In this document: positions 1-9,903 of the stretch, piece after piece
How the letters are laid out: the number at the start of each line of letters is the position of its first letter
How positions within the stretch are numbered: the first letter of the stretch is position 1
Source: Bacteroidales bacterium
Lineage (GTDB): Bacteria > Bacteroidota > Bacteroidia > Bacteroidales > JAGOPY01
Direction: 5' to 3'
NCBI GenBank assembly: GCA_023229505.1
Contig: JALNZD010000002.1
Span: 62,001-126,000, forward strand
DNA length: 64,000 nt
Notes under the pieces: generated by a model
The model's database searches: none
What the model was told of the DNA's origin: nothing
Seen by the model: the letters and a program-made list of their open reading frames with translations, nothing else
Made by a program: the position numbers and the translations under genes

Positions 1-2612
1 TCAATTTGAATGGAAAAATCATCAGACGGATTAGGGAAGACACGCATAAGACGGCCCTTTTCAATATCTTCTGCCAGACCGGTATGGATCTGGGGTGTTT
101 CCAGCTGGATATCGGTGTACATCTTATATTCGCCTGCTTCCAACGACATGGACTCAGCCAGGTCGGTCACTTCAAAAGGCTGGCCGGTGAAATATTCGTA
201 CCATGCCCCTGTATGAGCAAATCCCGGCAGGATGGTCCCGGCATTTACATCAAAATTTCCCAGGACCACCACATTCATGTCTGGGTGGGCCAGGACGATT
301 TTCTTGAGAGCTGCTTCTACATATAAGGTAAACGTTGCTGTTTCAAAAGCAGGATGTTCCGTACGCAGTTTGATCAGGGCGCCATAAAAATCGTAAAGGT
401 ATTTCCGGCGGAAATCGTTCAGGTAATCCCACCTGACAGGTTTTTCTCCGAGCCGTCCGTTATATTCTATCGAGTAATCATAGCCCATCTCTCCAAATTG
501 CCAGATCATTTTAGGGCCCGGTACAGTGAAAAAGAACAGGGCATTCATAGCCAGGCGCCTGAAGGCCGTAGTGGTATCCTTGATATTGTAATCCGCCGTG
601 GAATTTCCGTAAGTAACACATTTAAAAGCAAGACGTTCTTCATCGTGGCTTTCCATATAACCTACCACATGAGGGTCATTCCAGGTTCTTTTTTTATAAT
701 TGATCCAGGAGAAATCGGATTTTCCTCCGTCATGGTAAGCCATGGCAGCTTCACCATAATTATAATTCGCATTACCCCAAAGCAGGATACCATAATCAGC
801 AAGCTCCTTTTCTTCGGTATTGTCGGCAAGGTGCTCAAATATAACAATGGCCTGAGGATTTCTCAACCAGATTTCATCTGCCATCCGTTTCAGCAACCTG
901 ATCCTGTCAGCATCATAAATACTGCCCCAGGGGTCATTTGAGCCTTTTATATTATTGCCGAATCCTTTCGTAAAGTCAAACCGGAATCCGTCTATTTTAT
1001 ATTCCGACATCCAGTAACTGTTGATACTATCGACAAGTTCCTGCGTGTAAAGGCTTTCATGATTGAAGTCATTTCCCCACTGGGCATCCGGGTTGGTGAA
1101 GTTAGAATTAACATTATACCAGGGATTCTCCTCAGACGGATTGTTTCCGTCGAAGTACATCTGCACCAGGGGGCTCTGGTCATAGGAATGATTAAGCACC
1201 AGGTCGATAAACACAGCTATTCCTATTTTATGACATTCATCAACAAATCGTTTCAAGTCATTCTTTGGTCCATAATATTTATCCGGAGCAAAATAGAATG
1301 AAGGATTATAACCCCAGCTGCTGTTACCCTCAAATTCATTGACAGGCATAAGTTCTATAGCATTGATGCCCAGGTTAAATAGGTAATCCAGCGAATCGAT
1401 AAGGCCATCATAGGAATGTTTTGATGTAAAATCCCTGACCAGCAATTCATAGATCACCAGGTCAGTTTCGGCTGCAGTGGTGAAGTTATCCACCTCCCAA
1501 TTGTAGAAAACCTGGTTAGTCTGGAGCACTGTGGCTATGCCTGTGGTTTTCCCGGCCGGATACTGAATAAGATTTGGGTAAGTGATATCTGAGATGTAAG
1601 CATCATTCCAGGGATCGCTGACCTTATCGCCATAAGGATCGCCAACCTTGATCTGGCCATCGATATAGTACTGGAAGACATATTCCTTGCCTGGTACCAG
1701 GCCGTTGATCTCCACCCAGTAACGGAGGCTATCGGGAGTAAGTTTCATGTAATAATCCTGGCTGATATCCCAATCGTTAAAATCTCCAATGACGTAGATA
1801 TAGTCTTTATAAGGTGCAAAGAGGCTCATTACAACTGACTGGCTCCCGGTATAATTAATCCCGTCGCGGATACCGGCAGGCAGGGCTTCAACAGTGACAT
1901 CAGGTCTGACATGATAGTAAAAAGAATCGGCTACAGCTCCGGTTTGGTTTTTTGCCATGGTCTTTACCAGGAATTTACCAAAATCCGTCGCGGTAATAGT
2001 ATCAATCAGGTAATTACCAGTGTCTGCTTTGAGCAAATTTCCATCCATGAACAGGAAAACAGAATCGGCTTCATTGGCGTTGACCTCCGTGATAAATGAT
2101 TCATTAAGTTGAATAATGACAGGGAATTGCTGGGGTTGACCAAAAGAGACCGACAGGCCGGCTTCGTAAACATCAATAAATATATCCCCGTCGGTTTCAG
2201 TTTTACCTTCGAGCCAGTTGCCACTTACCTGGATACCACTACGAAACACAAAAGCCATTTGCAGGATTTTCTCATTGGCAGGAACTCCGTAATAATCTTG
2301 AATATTGGGTGTGACCTGGAGAGAATATAAATCCTGCCCGATCCGCTGCAATTTAGTATCCGGGGTATTTTGTCCCCAGCTTGTTTTGACGTACTTCCAA
2401 TCGAAACCGCCGGAGCTTAATTGAGTTATCACCCCGGTATGGGCATATACATCCCCGGTGTAGCCGGCCAATCCAGCGGAACCTTGCGTGGCATCGAAGG
2501 TGATCGTCACAGATTCTGTACTTATTGGCATGGGCGGGTCGGTTACCACAAGCTGGCCAAAAAAGTAAAATGGGATAATAAGCAGTTGAAGAGATAAAAT
2601 GAATTTCTTCAT
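1..2612 (-). CDS. Secreted GH13 alpha-amylase with T9SS sorting domain (3' end cut by window edge)
   Basis: About 870 codons run from the ATG at 2612 to the left edge without a stop. A signal peptide covers roughly residues 1-20. N-terminal beta-sandwich modules follow, including an E-set/CBM48-like one with the motif IGDFNDWD. The GH13 barrel shows all four conserved regions: DLVLNH (D470), GFRFDF (nucleophile D546), IFEHL (acid/base E593) and SHDEE (D657). The last visible residues contain VFPNPSDDF, the start of a type A T9SS sorting domain. The protein should therefore be exported through the outer membrane and cleave alpha-1,4-glucan at the cell surface. It is divergent from the carbohydrate-binding gene at 2883. 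The exact specificity (amylase or pullulanase-like) cannot be read from the motifs. Confidence 0.9.
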   Translation of the reverse strand, partial: MKKFILSLQLLIIPFYFFGQLVVTDPPMPISTESVTITFDATQGSAGLAGYTGDVYAHTGVITQLSSGGFDWKYVKTSWGQNTPDTKLQRIGQDLYSLQVTPNIQDYYGVPANEKILQMAFVFRSGIQVSGNWLEGKTETDGDIFIDVYEAGLSVSFGQPQQFPVIIQLNESFITEVNANEADSVFLFMDGNLLKADTGNYLIDTITATDFGKFLVKTMAKNQTGAVADSFYYHVRPDVTVEALPAGIRDGINYTGSQSVVMSLFAPYKDYIYVIGDFNDWDISQDYYMKLTPDSLRYWVEINGLVPGKEYVFQYYIDGQIKVGDPYGDKVSDPWNDAYISDITYPNLIQYPAGKTTGIATVLQTNQVFYNWEVDNFTTAAETDLVIYELLVRDFTSKHSYDGLIDSLDYLFNLGINAIELMPVNEFEGNSSWGYNPSFYFAPDKYYGPKNDLKRFVDECHKIGIAVFIDLVLNHSYDQSPLVQMYFDGNNPSEENPWYNVNSNFTNPDAQWGNDFNHESLYTQELVDSINSYWMSEYKIDGFRFDFTKGFGNNIKGSNDPWGSIYDADRIRLLKRMADEIWLRNPQAIVIFEHLADNTEEKELADYGILLWGNANYNYGEAAMAYHDGGKSDFSWINYKKRTWNDPHVVGYMESHDEERLAFKCVTYGNSTADYNIKDTTTAFRRLAMNALFFFTVPGPKMIWQFGEMGYDYSIEYNGRLGEKPVRWDYLNDFRRKYLYDFYGALIKLRTEHPAFETATFTLYVEAALKKIVLAHPDMNVVVLGNFDVNAGTILPGFAHTGAWYEYFTGQPFEVTDLAESMSLEAGEYKMYTDIQLETPQIHTGLAEDIEKGRLMRVFPNPSDDFSIQI

Positions 2613-2835
2613 GATAAAATCTGATTGATTGATGTTGTAAAGTTATTAAAAAGCAGGCTTGCAGCTTTTGAAAAATTCTCCCACACTTTAAAATTAAAGA
2701 TGTTGTTCAGTCTGTTGGGCAATTTATCAAGATTACTGCTGCAAGTATCGCGATAAAAATTTTCTGAAATAACTTTTGTGATAAACAAAATCAAACTTTA
2801 GTACGATAAATATGTTTTTAAATAATTATTTTTAT

Positions 2836-2843
2836 TATCTTTG
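2836..2843 (+). promoter_or_regulatory. Bacteroidota -7 promoter element
   Basis: TATCTTTG matches TAnnTTTG exactly, 39 nt before the ATG at 2883. I see no good -33 TTTG at the usual 19-21 nt spacing. Confidence 0.5.
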
Positions 2844-2882
2844 GGTATTAAAATTATTCTTATTCACTTAAAATTTAAAACT

Positions 2883-4799
2883 ATGAAAAGAAATTTACTT
2901 GTTTTCATGATCTTAGTGGCAATATCTGGTTTTTCGCAAGCCCAGGTCGTGGCAGACTTCGAAGCCATCCCAATGAATGTGATGTTTGGAGGGGCTGAAG
3001 ATCTAAGCACGATGACTGTCGTTCCTAACCCTGATATGTCCGGCATTAATACCAGTTATTACGTTGTTAAATTTGTGCGTGATAAGGATGGCGTGCCCTG
3101 GGGAGGGTTCTGGTCAGCTTTACCCACACCGGTCGACGTGACCGTTAACAAGTACGTGCATGTAAAAGTTTGGAAACCCCGGATCAGCCCTCTAAAATTT
3201 AAACTGGAAGGAGGCTCTACCGGCACCCTCGAAACTCCGTCAATGTCTCCACAAACCAGCACCGGTGTGTGGGAAGACATAGTATTTGATTTCACCACAT
3301 TAACCGGGCCCTATCCTACCATAGTATTTATGCCCGACTTTGAAGATCCGCTCACCCTTACTGAAGATATCGTCATTTATTTCGATGACATTATGGTAAA
3401 CAACGATCCGACGCCGGCCACTGCAGCTGGTTATATCATTGAAGATTATGAAACCATCCCTTTGAATATGATGTTGGACGGGACAGAAGATCTAAGTAAG
3501 ATGACTGTCGTCCCTAACCCTGATCCGTCTGGTATTAATGCCAGCAGTTACGTTGTTGAATTTTTGCGTGATAAAGATGGCGTGCCCTGGGGAGGATTCT
3601 GGTCACCACTGCCTACACCGGTCGACGTGACCGATAACAAGTACGTTCATGTAAAAGTTTGGAAACCCCGGATCAGCCCTATAAAATTTAAACTGGAAGG
3701 GGGCGACGCCGGCACCCTCGAAGCTCCGTCAATATCTCCGCAAACCAGCACCGGTGTGTGGGAAGACATGGTATTTGATTTCTCATCTAAAACCGGGACT
3801 TATCCAATCATAGCATTTATGCCCGACTTTGAGGATCCGCTTACCCTTACTGAAGATATCATCATTTACTTTGACGACATTTTAGTTAACAATAATCCCA
3901 ATCCTATTGTTGAAGTCATAATGAATGTTGATATGCATGGCTCCGGACTCACTTCCGGACAGCCTGTTTATTTTTCAGGTGATTTCGGTGGTATCTATGG
4001 TAGCTGGACTGAACCGGGGATGAATGCAGCTAATGAGCTTATCGATCCCGATAACGATTCTATTTATTCCCGCACGATGGCTTTGCCGGAAGGCACTTAT
4101 CAATTTAAGTTTTTTAAAGGCGCTGGCTGGGTTGGCGGCGAATGGGACGGGATTCCTAACCGTAAAGTCAGTATAATGGGTAATGTCACCCTTAATTACA
4201 TATGGGGTGTCAAACCTGTCTTTGCCACCTTTAAAGTCGATATGAAAGGTTCCGGATTGACAGACGGCCCCGTTTCTATCGTGGGGGATTTCGGAGGACT
4301 TTACGGGATATGGAGTGAGCCAGGATTTAATCCTTATGATGCTATGGCACCTGATGGGACGATCGAAGACTCCATCTATTCAATTACTATGACCCTTGAT
4401 GCCGTGGGTACCTACCAGTTTAAATTTTTCAAAGGCCTTGGCTGGATTACCGGTGAATGGGATGGTGATCCGAACAGATCAGTCGATATTACAAGTGACA
4501 CCACTTTTGCTACTTTTCTCTGGGGTGTAAGGCCGGATGCTGGTTTTAGTGAAAACGAATTGGCAGGCAAAGTCACCGTTTACCCGGTCCCTTTTAACAA
4601 TTACTTGAATGTGAAAACCCTTGTTGACCTAAAATCCATTTGCATTTTTTCGGCCATGGGCCAGCGATTCGTTAAAATGGAAAACCCGGGTGTGGGAACA
4701 ATCACCGTTAACACATCACAATGGTCCACAGGGTTGTATTTCGTGACCTTCTATCCAAAATCGGGTATCCCATATACCTTGAAAACAATGAAATATTAA
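2883..4799 (+). CDS. T9SS-exported multi-module carbohydrate-binding protein
   Basis: The protein has 638 residues. The ATG at 2883 is chosen because it begins a clear signal peptide (MKRNLLVFMILVAISGFSQA); the reading frame is open further upstream only through a TTG inside the promoter. Two nearly identical modules of about 163 residues come first. Two diverged modules of about 100 residues follow, each with the pattern GDFGG..G.W.EPG and YQFKFFKG, resembling starch-binding SusE/F-like beta-sandwiches. The C-terminus (VYPVPFNNYLNV...GLYFVTF) is a T9SS sorting domain. No catalytic motif is visible, so a surface glycan-binding role is inferred from the flanking amylases. Confidence 0.8.
   Translation: MKRNLLVFMILVAISGFSQAQVVADFEAIPMNVMFGGAEDLSTMTVVPNPDMSGINTSYYVVKFVRDKDGVPWGGFWSALPTPVDVTVNKYVHVKVWKPRISPLKFKLEGGSTGTLETPSMSPQTSTGVWEDIVFDFTTLTGPYPTIVFMPDFEDPLTLTEDIVIYFDDIMVNNDPTPATAAGYIIEDYETIPLNMMLDGTEDLSKMTVVPNPDPSGINASSYVVEFLRDKDGVPWGGFWSPLPTPVDVTDNKYVHVKVWKPRISPIKFKLEGGDAGTLEAPSISPQTSTGVWEDMVFDFSSKTGTYPIIAFMPDFEDPLTLTEDIIIYFDDILVNNNPNPIVEVIMNVDMHGSGLTSGQPVYFSGDFGGIYGSWTEPGMNAANELIDPDNDSIYSRTMALPEGTYQFKFFKGAGWVGGEWDGIPNRKVSIMGNVTLNYIWGVKPVFATFKVDMKGSGLTDGPVSIVGDFGGLYGIWSEPGFNPYDAMAPDGTIEDSIYSITMTLDAVGTYQFKFFKGLGWITGEWDGDPNRSVDITSDTTFATFLWGVRPDAGFSENELAGKVTVYPVPFNNYLNVKTLVDLKSICIFSAMGQRFVKMENPGVGTITVNTSQWSTGLYFVTFYPKSGIPYTLKTMKY
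2952..3897 (+). repeat. In-gene tandem duplication, period 489 bp
   Basis: Copies at about 2952-3408 and 3441-3897 match closely at nucleotide level, with long identical runs around the codons for GVPWGGFW and VWKPRISP. This fits a fairly recent module duplication that kept the reading frame (163 codons). Confidence 0.8.
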
Positions 4800-4819
4800 A
4801 CTGAAAATTATTTCAATAA

Positions 4820-4849
4820 AAGAGGCCGTCCCATAAGGGCGGCTTCTTT
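4820..4849 (+). terminator. Hairpin terminator after the binding-protein gene
   Basis: An inverted repeat (GGCCG-T-CCC / GGGCGGC, one bulged T, loop ATAA) is flanked by an A-rich 5' arm and a TTCTTT tail, 21 nt after the stop at 4799. Confidence 0.6.
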
Positions 4850-4850
4850 A

Positions 4851-4886
4851 AAAAAAAGCTGCCCGGAAAAACCAGGGCAGCTTTTT
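4851..4886. terminator. Bidirectional terminator between convergent genes
   Basis: A perfect stem AAAAAGCTGCCC / GGGCAGCTTTTT with a 10-nt loop carries T runs on both strands. It can end transcription of both convergent genes (stops at 4799 and 4909). Confidence 0.85.
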
Positions 4887-4908
4887 ATATTTGAGAGATT
4901 AATGCTGT

Positions 4909-6453
4909 TTACTGAACGATTAGCTTTTTGACAGCCCTTGAACCATTGTCACCACAGATATTTACAAAGTAGATACCGGGGGTGAGCTGGTTAACATTCA
5001 GAAGGATCTGGTCGCCGGTGCTTTGGAAGTTCAGGCGGTTGCTCTGTACTACCCTGCCGGCTATATCGGTCACATAAACATTGATGTTGCCGTTGAAGAC
5101 ATCGTTTGCCAGGTTCAGGTAAACATTGCTATTGGAGGGGTTCGGGAAGAGCACAACGAAAGCGCTGTAGTCTTCGATCTCATCAACCCCGGCGTTCCCT
5201 CCGAAGAGAAGGTTACCGAAAGAGGATGTATACACATAATCCTGCAGACCACCAACCCAGGCCATCATATAATCTATGCCGGTGCCTGAGTCGCCATCGC
5301 TGATAATAAGATCGAAGCCAATCTGTGCACCTTCAACCGGCGTCACACCAAGTTCAGACCACGGAATACCAAGTTCAGCGGTATATCCGTCACCTAAAGG
5401 ATTTATCCCAAATCCCAGCAGTATACCTATTATTGTATCGGGATAAACAACCTGGACAACTGGTCCTGCAAACCGGAGATGTAAGTCAAATTCATCGTAT
5501 GCTCCTCCGGATTTATTGCCATCAATAAAGACTTCACCCATTTCGAAATATGTAAGGAAAGCATCCTTTACGCTAAGTCCGATATAGAGGTAATCTGCAT
5601 TATAGGTCACACCGAACAAGACTTCATTCATATCATTTCCTGGCATACCATTAACGATCTGGCACACAATCTGGTCGATTTTCCATTCAGCTTCAACAAG
5701 ATTTCCATCGATAGTGATCGCAGACACCTTGGGGGCGGTCACAGTTGTGTTCACAAAATTATACTCTCCTGTTACGCAGTTGAAAGTCACAACATAATTG
5801 GTTTCGGTAGCCGTAACATCCAGCGGGACGGGGATATTGGAACCATCCTGAACACCAATCCCTGACGGAAAATCAACTGCACCCCAGTTCACAGCCCAGG
5901 CACTGTCTTCGCGGAATTTAATATAGATAATGTCGGCTGGATCTTCTAAGTTGCTTTCAGCTGTAAGCGTAAGGTTAGCTTTCCAGAGAGCGGGATTAGT
6001 TGTGTCGCGGGTCATAGCCAGGTCATCTGCCCAGCCGTTAAACTCCCCGATCAGGCTGATCTCGCCGCACAATTCCGTGTAGCTGTATGCACCTGTGCTG
6101 CAATTGAATGTCACGAAATAATCTGTAGTAAGGGCAGTGGTATCAACCGGAACCGGGATATTCGGTCCGTCTTGTACAGCAATGCCAACGGGGAAATCAG
6201 CTGCGCCCCAGTTCACAGTCCAACTGGCATTTTCGCGAAATTTCATTTCAGCGATGGTATCGCCGCCAGCCATTTCCTTAGTCAGCGAAATGGTGGTTCT
6301 CCAGAGGTTTGGATTTAACGCATCACGCGTCAAATTGTGATCACCGGCCCAGCCGTTGAATTCGCCGATCAGGCTGATTTGGCCGCACTGGCTGATTGCC
6401 TCATATGAAACAAATGAAACTAAAAACAGAAATAATAGTAATCCTTTTTTCAT
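4909..6453 (-). CDS. T9SS-exported starch-binding-like protein (two SusE/F-like modules plus CBM9-like domain)
   Basis: The protein has 514 residues with a signal peptide at about 1-22. Two tandem modules of about 115 residues each begin with C-G-x-ISLIGEFNGWA and contain KFRE..W.VNWG..DFP.GI, a pattern seen in SusE/SusF-type starch-binding modules. A region resembling CBM9 follows (IDGNLVEAEW, then YLYIGLSVKD). The C-terminal 85 residues (VLFPNPSNSNVYL...GIYFVNI) form a T9SS sorting domain. No catalytic residues are evident. It is the last gene of a leftward series that includes two amylase lipoproteins, so surface capture of starch or maltodextrin is the likely role. Ligand assignment is inference. 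Confidence 0.82.
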   Translation of the reverse strand: MKKGLLLFLFLVSFVSYEAISQCGQISLIGEFNGWAGDHNLTRDALNPNLWRTTISLTKEMAGGDTIAEMKFRENASWTVNWGAADFPVGIAVQDGPNIPVPVDTTALTTDYFVTFNCSTGAYSYTELCGEISLIGEFNGWADDLAMTRDTTNPALWKANLTLTAESNLEDPADIIYIKFREDSAWAVNWGAVDFPSGIGVQDGSNIPVPLDVTATETNYVVTFNCVTGEYNFVNTTVTAPKVSAITIDGNLVEAEWKIDQIVCQIVNGMPGNDMNEVLFGVTYNADYLYIGLSVKDAFLTYFEMGEVFIDGNKSGGAYDEFDLHLRFAGPVVQVVYPDTIIGILLGFGINPLGDGYTAELGIPWSELGVTPVEGAQIGFDLIISDGDSGTGIDYMMAWVGGLQDYVYTSSFGNLLFGGNAGVDEIEDYSAFVVLFPNPSNSNVYLNLANDVFNGNINVYVTDIAGRVVQSNRLNFQSTGDQILLNVNQLTPGIYFVNICGDNGSRAVKKLIVQ

Positions 6454-6559
6454 TTTTTGATGGTTTTAAATTAGTAATACTTATTTGCACACAAATTTAG
6501 GTATTAAATTAGCAAAAATCATTCCAGTGTGTATTTTTATAGCTTTGCTAGTTCTGTCT

Positions 6560-7960
6560 TTACTTTCCAACATAAACCTTATACTCCCACGGTTTCAACC
6601 TGACTGTTGCCCCTTTCCCGAAAGTGGCTTCCTCTTCGGCAAACCATTCTTTGTATTTTCCGGTAAAAGAAGTTCCCTTTAGTTTACATTCCTGCACATG
6701 GCCAGTGAGATTAGCCAAAACGAAAACCCTGTCACCTTCTTTCTCGCGCATGAATGCAAATACCGATGAGTCAGCAGTGGTTGAAATCCGTTCCATCCTT
6801 CCCCCCCACGACCCGTTCCATAATGGCTGATAGGCATGCTTTAAAGCAAAAAGTTTTCTATAAAATGGTTCAAGCCGGTAATCTTTCCAGTCGATAGTAT
6901 CTTTTTCAAAAAACCGCAACCGCTTATTAAAAGCTGACTCCTGGCCGTTGTAAACCAACGGCATCCCGGGAAGGGTGGCAGTCAGCACTGCCATACAGAT
7001 CGAACCTTCTCCCATCCTTTCAAACTCGGTGCCTTTCCAGGAGTTTTCGTCATGGTTGGATGTAAAAAGCATGCGGTAGGCATCCGCGGGATACAGCGTA
7101 TCTTGCTTATTATAGTAAGTCTCCAGCGCCATGGCATTCATTTCTCCTTTGGCGATGGAATTCAGGATGTGATGGAGTTCCCATGCATATGACATGTCGA
7201 AGGCACGGGTATGATGTGGTTGCTCTTCGGCTTCGGCAAGCATGAAAACGGGTTTAATCTTATCGAGTTCGGCACGGGCAGTGTCCCAGAATTCTAAGGG
7301 TACCATGCCGGCTACATCACAACGATAGCCATCGATGTCAGTTTCTTCCACCCAGTATTTCAAGGCGTCAAGCATTCCGATCCATAGCTCCATGTTGTCG
7401 TAATTCAGATCAGCCACATCGCTCCAGTCGAAAGGGGAAACCATATGGTCCAGCGAGTCTTTCGTATACCAATCATGGTGTTCCGTGATCCAGGAATTGT
7501 CCCACGAAGTGTGATTGGCCACCCAGTCGATGATCACCTTCATCCCTTCCTGGTGGGCCTTTTCGACCACTTTTTTAAAATCATCCAGCGTGCCAAACTC
7601 CGGGTTTACACCTTTGTAATCCCTGATGGAGTAGTAACTTCCCAAAGTTCCTTTCCGGTTTTTTTCACCAATGGGATTGATAGGCATCAGCCAAAGGATA
7701 TCAATCCCCATTTTTTTCAGGCGGGGAATATGTTCCAGGAATGCTTCAAAAGTCCCTTCCGGGGTATATTGCCTGATGTTTACTTCATAAATGGTGGCGT
7801 TGCGGCTCCATTCCGGGTGGGCCACGAAACTCTGCGGCGGAGCTTTTTTCACCGGGGCTTCCTTTTTGGGACCGGAGCATGCGACTAAAATGATTAAAAC
7901 AAGAATTGGTAAGATTATCAGAAGTTCAATTAAAATCATATTTAAACCTTTTTTTTTCAT
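6560..7960 (-). CDS. GH13 alpha-amylase family lipoprotein
   Basis: The protein has 466 residues. A hydrophobic N-terminus ends in the lipobox LVAC at C28, so it is a lipoprotein. The GH13 barrel begins at about residue 55. The motifs are IIDWVANH (around 143-150), GYRCDV (nucleophile D215), MLAEAEE (acid/base E243) and SNHDEN (D304), so the catalytic set is complete. The short C-terminal beta domain ends in PWEYKVYVGK. It lies 33 nt downstream of the DUF3857 gene, in what looks like one leftward operon with the second GH13 lipoprotein at 11850-14231. It probably trims alpha-glucans in the periplasm or at the cell surface. Confidence 0.9.
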   Translation of the reverse strand: MKKKGLNMILIELLIILPILVLIILVACSGPKKEAPVKKAPPQSFVAHPEWSRNATIYEVNIRQYTPEGTFEAFLEHIPRLKKMGIDILWLMPINPIGEKNRKGTLGSYYSIRDYKGVNPEFGTLDDFKKVVEKAHQEGMKVIIDWVANHTSWDNSWITEHHDWYTKDSLDHMVSPFDWSDVADLNYDNMELWIGMLDALKYWVEETDIDGYRCDVAGMVPLEFWDTARAELDKIKPVFMLAEAEEQPHHTRAFDMSYAWELHHILNSIAKGEMNAMALETYYNKQDTLYPADAYRMLFTSNHDENSWKGTEFERMGEGSICMAVLTATLPGMPLVYNGQESAFNKRLRFFEKDTIDWKDYRLEPFYRKLFALKHAYQPLWNGSWGGRMERISTTADSSVFAFMREKEGDRVFVLANLTGHVQECKLKGTSFTGKYKEWFAEEEATFGKGATVRLKPWEYKVYVGK

Positions 7961-7993
7961 AGCATTCGCTTATTAAGTATTTAAGTGAATTGA

Positions 7994-9901
7994 TTATTTC
8001 TTTACTAAAACACACTTCATATCATCAGCAACAGTGATTCTGTCAAAAAAATCAATGAATTCTGTATAAGAAGCGGCTGGATACTTACCCTCATTGAGCT
8101 GGAAATTTCGCACAAAAATCAGAAAATCTTCCTTAAATTCAATGTTTGCTGAATACTCACCAAAAGGTGCAACGATATGAACCCGGGCCGGGACACTTTC
8201 CACTTTTAACGAAACAGGCAACTCATAAATAATTGTATCAATATCCTGAAAAGCATGCCTTATCACTATTTCAGTTTTCCTGTTCCGGACATTAGGAGGG
8301 GAATTAGCAATTTTTTTGGTACAGTTTAATGGCATCAGATACTTGGAATTCAGAATGGTAAGATAATTTTCAAAATTAATTATTAATGATTCCTCTATGG
8401 ATGGAATGATCTCCCTGTTCTCCTTGTAATTAAAACTGATAACCTGAAATCCGGGGAATTTTAGTTTATCGGATATCATCCTTTTTTTATCAGTATCATC
8501 AGCCAGGAAGGCAGATAGTATTTCATCATATTTTAAGCCCCTGTAAACCGAATTAATCTCCAAAGTACCTTTTCCGGTTTCATCAATCCGGACATGTGAT
8601 ATGCTGGTTTCCTGGTTATCTTCAAGTCTGTAATTCCTCGTATGGACAATCTTACTCTTCGCCTTGTCAATTAACAACACGTCACGGTTATCAGTAAAAT
8701 CGCTTATATAACCACATGGTAATCGCTGGCTGGTACATTCAAGCCAAAGGGTATCCTGGCCGACAGGGATGCAAAGGAATACATGGTTAAACTGTGAGGA
8801 TGGGAATGATGTGATCAGTGAAGCTTCAGATTCTCCGGCTGATACAAGGCAATAATAGGATTTAATGCCGACTGCCTTAAGCATAGCCAGCATATAATTT
8901 GTCAATGCCTTGCAATCACCATAGGCAAGTCTTTGAACCGTTGAGGCACCAATAGGCTGCCAGCCCCCGATTCCGGTCTTAATATTGACATATCTTACCC
9001 TTCCTTGCATATATTCATAAATCCTGCGGATTTTATCATAATCATCACTGCAATCTTTTATCAGCTCTTTTAAAAATAAAGCAATCTCTTCTGATAAAAT
9101 ATCCCTTCCTTCATTCAAAGTATAAAACCAATCGCCTAAACTGGCCCACGAATCGACATTTCCTTCGAAACCTCCAATTTCAAATTGTGAAGGAGCCATG
9201 AGGACAATAGGAAAAATTTCCCGGGATGGAGAACTGTAAGGTTCACGTTCAATAGCCTTCAGGTTAGAAGCTTCCCAATAATATATTTTATTCTTTTCAT
9301 CTGAAGTAAATTTAACCGATGAAGGAATGCTTCTCTCCAGATAACGAAAATCCTGGTTTTTAGGAATTAATGCCTTAAATGAACTTTTTTCAACTGCAAG
9401 ATTATAAGCGGGCTGAGGGACCCAAGACGGATATTGAAAAAGTCCGTTAAACGTCACTTCATAGGAATATTCAACCGTAAATGGAACATTACGGATCTTT
9501 GGGTCGATAAATTTTACCCTGCTGTCCTCGAAAACAGAGAAACCTGAAATCGCACTGAAATCCTGGATATCTTCGGACGGAATTCTTTTGATCTGTTCCC
9601 CGTATTCATCAAAGACACGGCCTTTTATGGCTGAAATTGTCCGGAATTTATCATAAAACTCTGTAAAATTTGCATCATCAAGTCCGTTTTTGTTTAGAAC
9701 CGTTATAGCATAAGTGACTTTCAATGTCCCTTTGCTGATTGATGTTACTTCAAAAATCTTTTCCTCATTTCTGATCACTGCCCGGGCCTTTTCTTTAAGT
9801 TCTTTGGGGATATCAGCTACCTTATACAACAATTCACCTGCGTTCAGGTAAGATAAAGGGACCAGGCAAAAACCAAAAATAATAAATCTGATCACCTTCA
9901 T
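7994..9901 (-). CDS. DUF3857 and transglutaminase-like domain protein
   Basis: The protein has 635 residues from the ATG at 9901 (a TTG two codons upstream is also open). A signal peptide is at about 1-20. The first ~250 residues look like DUF3857, a beta-rich domain found with transglutaminase cores. The core shows YGDCKALT (C330), FNHVF (H373) and then WLECT, where the family usually has an Asp, so the cysteine-protease-like fold looks intact. The start lies 2 nt after the stop of the related gene upstream, which suggests translational coupling. The substrate is unknown. Its place between two amylase lipoproteins suggests work on envelope protein or peptide linkages linked to starch uptake, but this is a guess. 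Confidence 0.85.
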   Translation of the reverse strand: MKVIRFIIFGFCLVPLSYLNAGELLYKVADIPKELKEKARAVIRNEEKIFEVTSISKGTLKVTYAITVLNKNGLDDANFTEFYDKFRTISAIKGRVFDEYGEQIKRIPSEDIQDFSAISGFSVFEDSRVKFIDPKIRNVPFTVEYSYEVTFNGLFQYPSWVPQPAYNLAVEKSSFKALIPKNQDFRYLERSIPSSVKFTSDEKNKIYYWEASNLKAIEREPYSSPSREIFPIVLMAPSQFEIGGFEGNVDSWASLGDWFYTLNEGRDILSEEIALFLKELIKDCSDDYDKIRRIYEYMQGRVRYVNIKTGIGGWQPIGASTVQRLAYGDCKALTNYMLAMLKAVGIKSYYCLVSAGESEASLITSFPSSQFNHVFLCIPVGQDTLWLECTSQRLPCGYISDFTDNRDVLLIDKAKSKIVHTRNYRLEDNQETSISHVRIDETGKGTLEINSVYRGLKYDEILSAFLADDTDKKRMISDKLKFPGFQVISFNYKENREIIPSIEESLIINFENYLTILNSKYLMPLNCTKKIANSPPNVRNRKTEIVIRHAFQDIDTIIYELPVSLKVESVPARVHIVAPFGEYSANIEFKEDFLIFVRNFQLNEGKYPAASYTEFIDFFDRITVADDMKCVLVKK

Positions 9902-9903
9902 AA

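Noticed and set aside
354..941. Open frame of 195 codons on the plus strand over the first amylase
   Set aside because: The opposite strand holds the catalytic GH13 motifs in an unbroken frame through this region.
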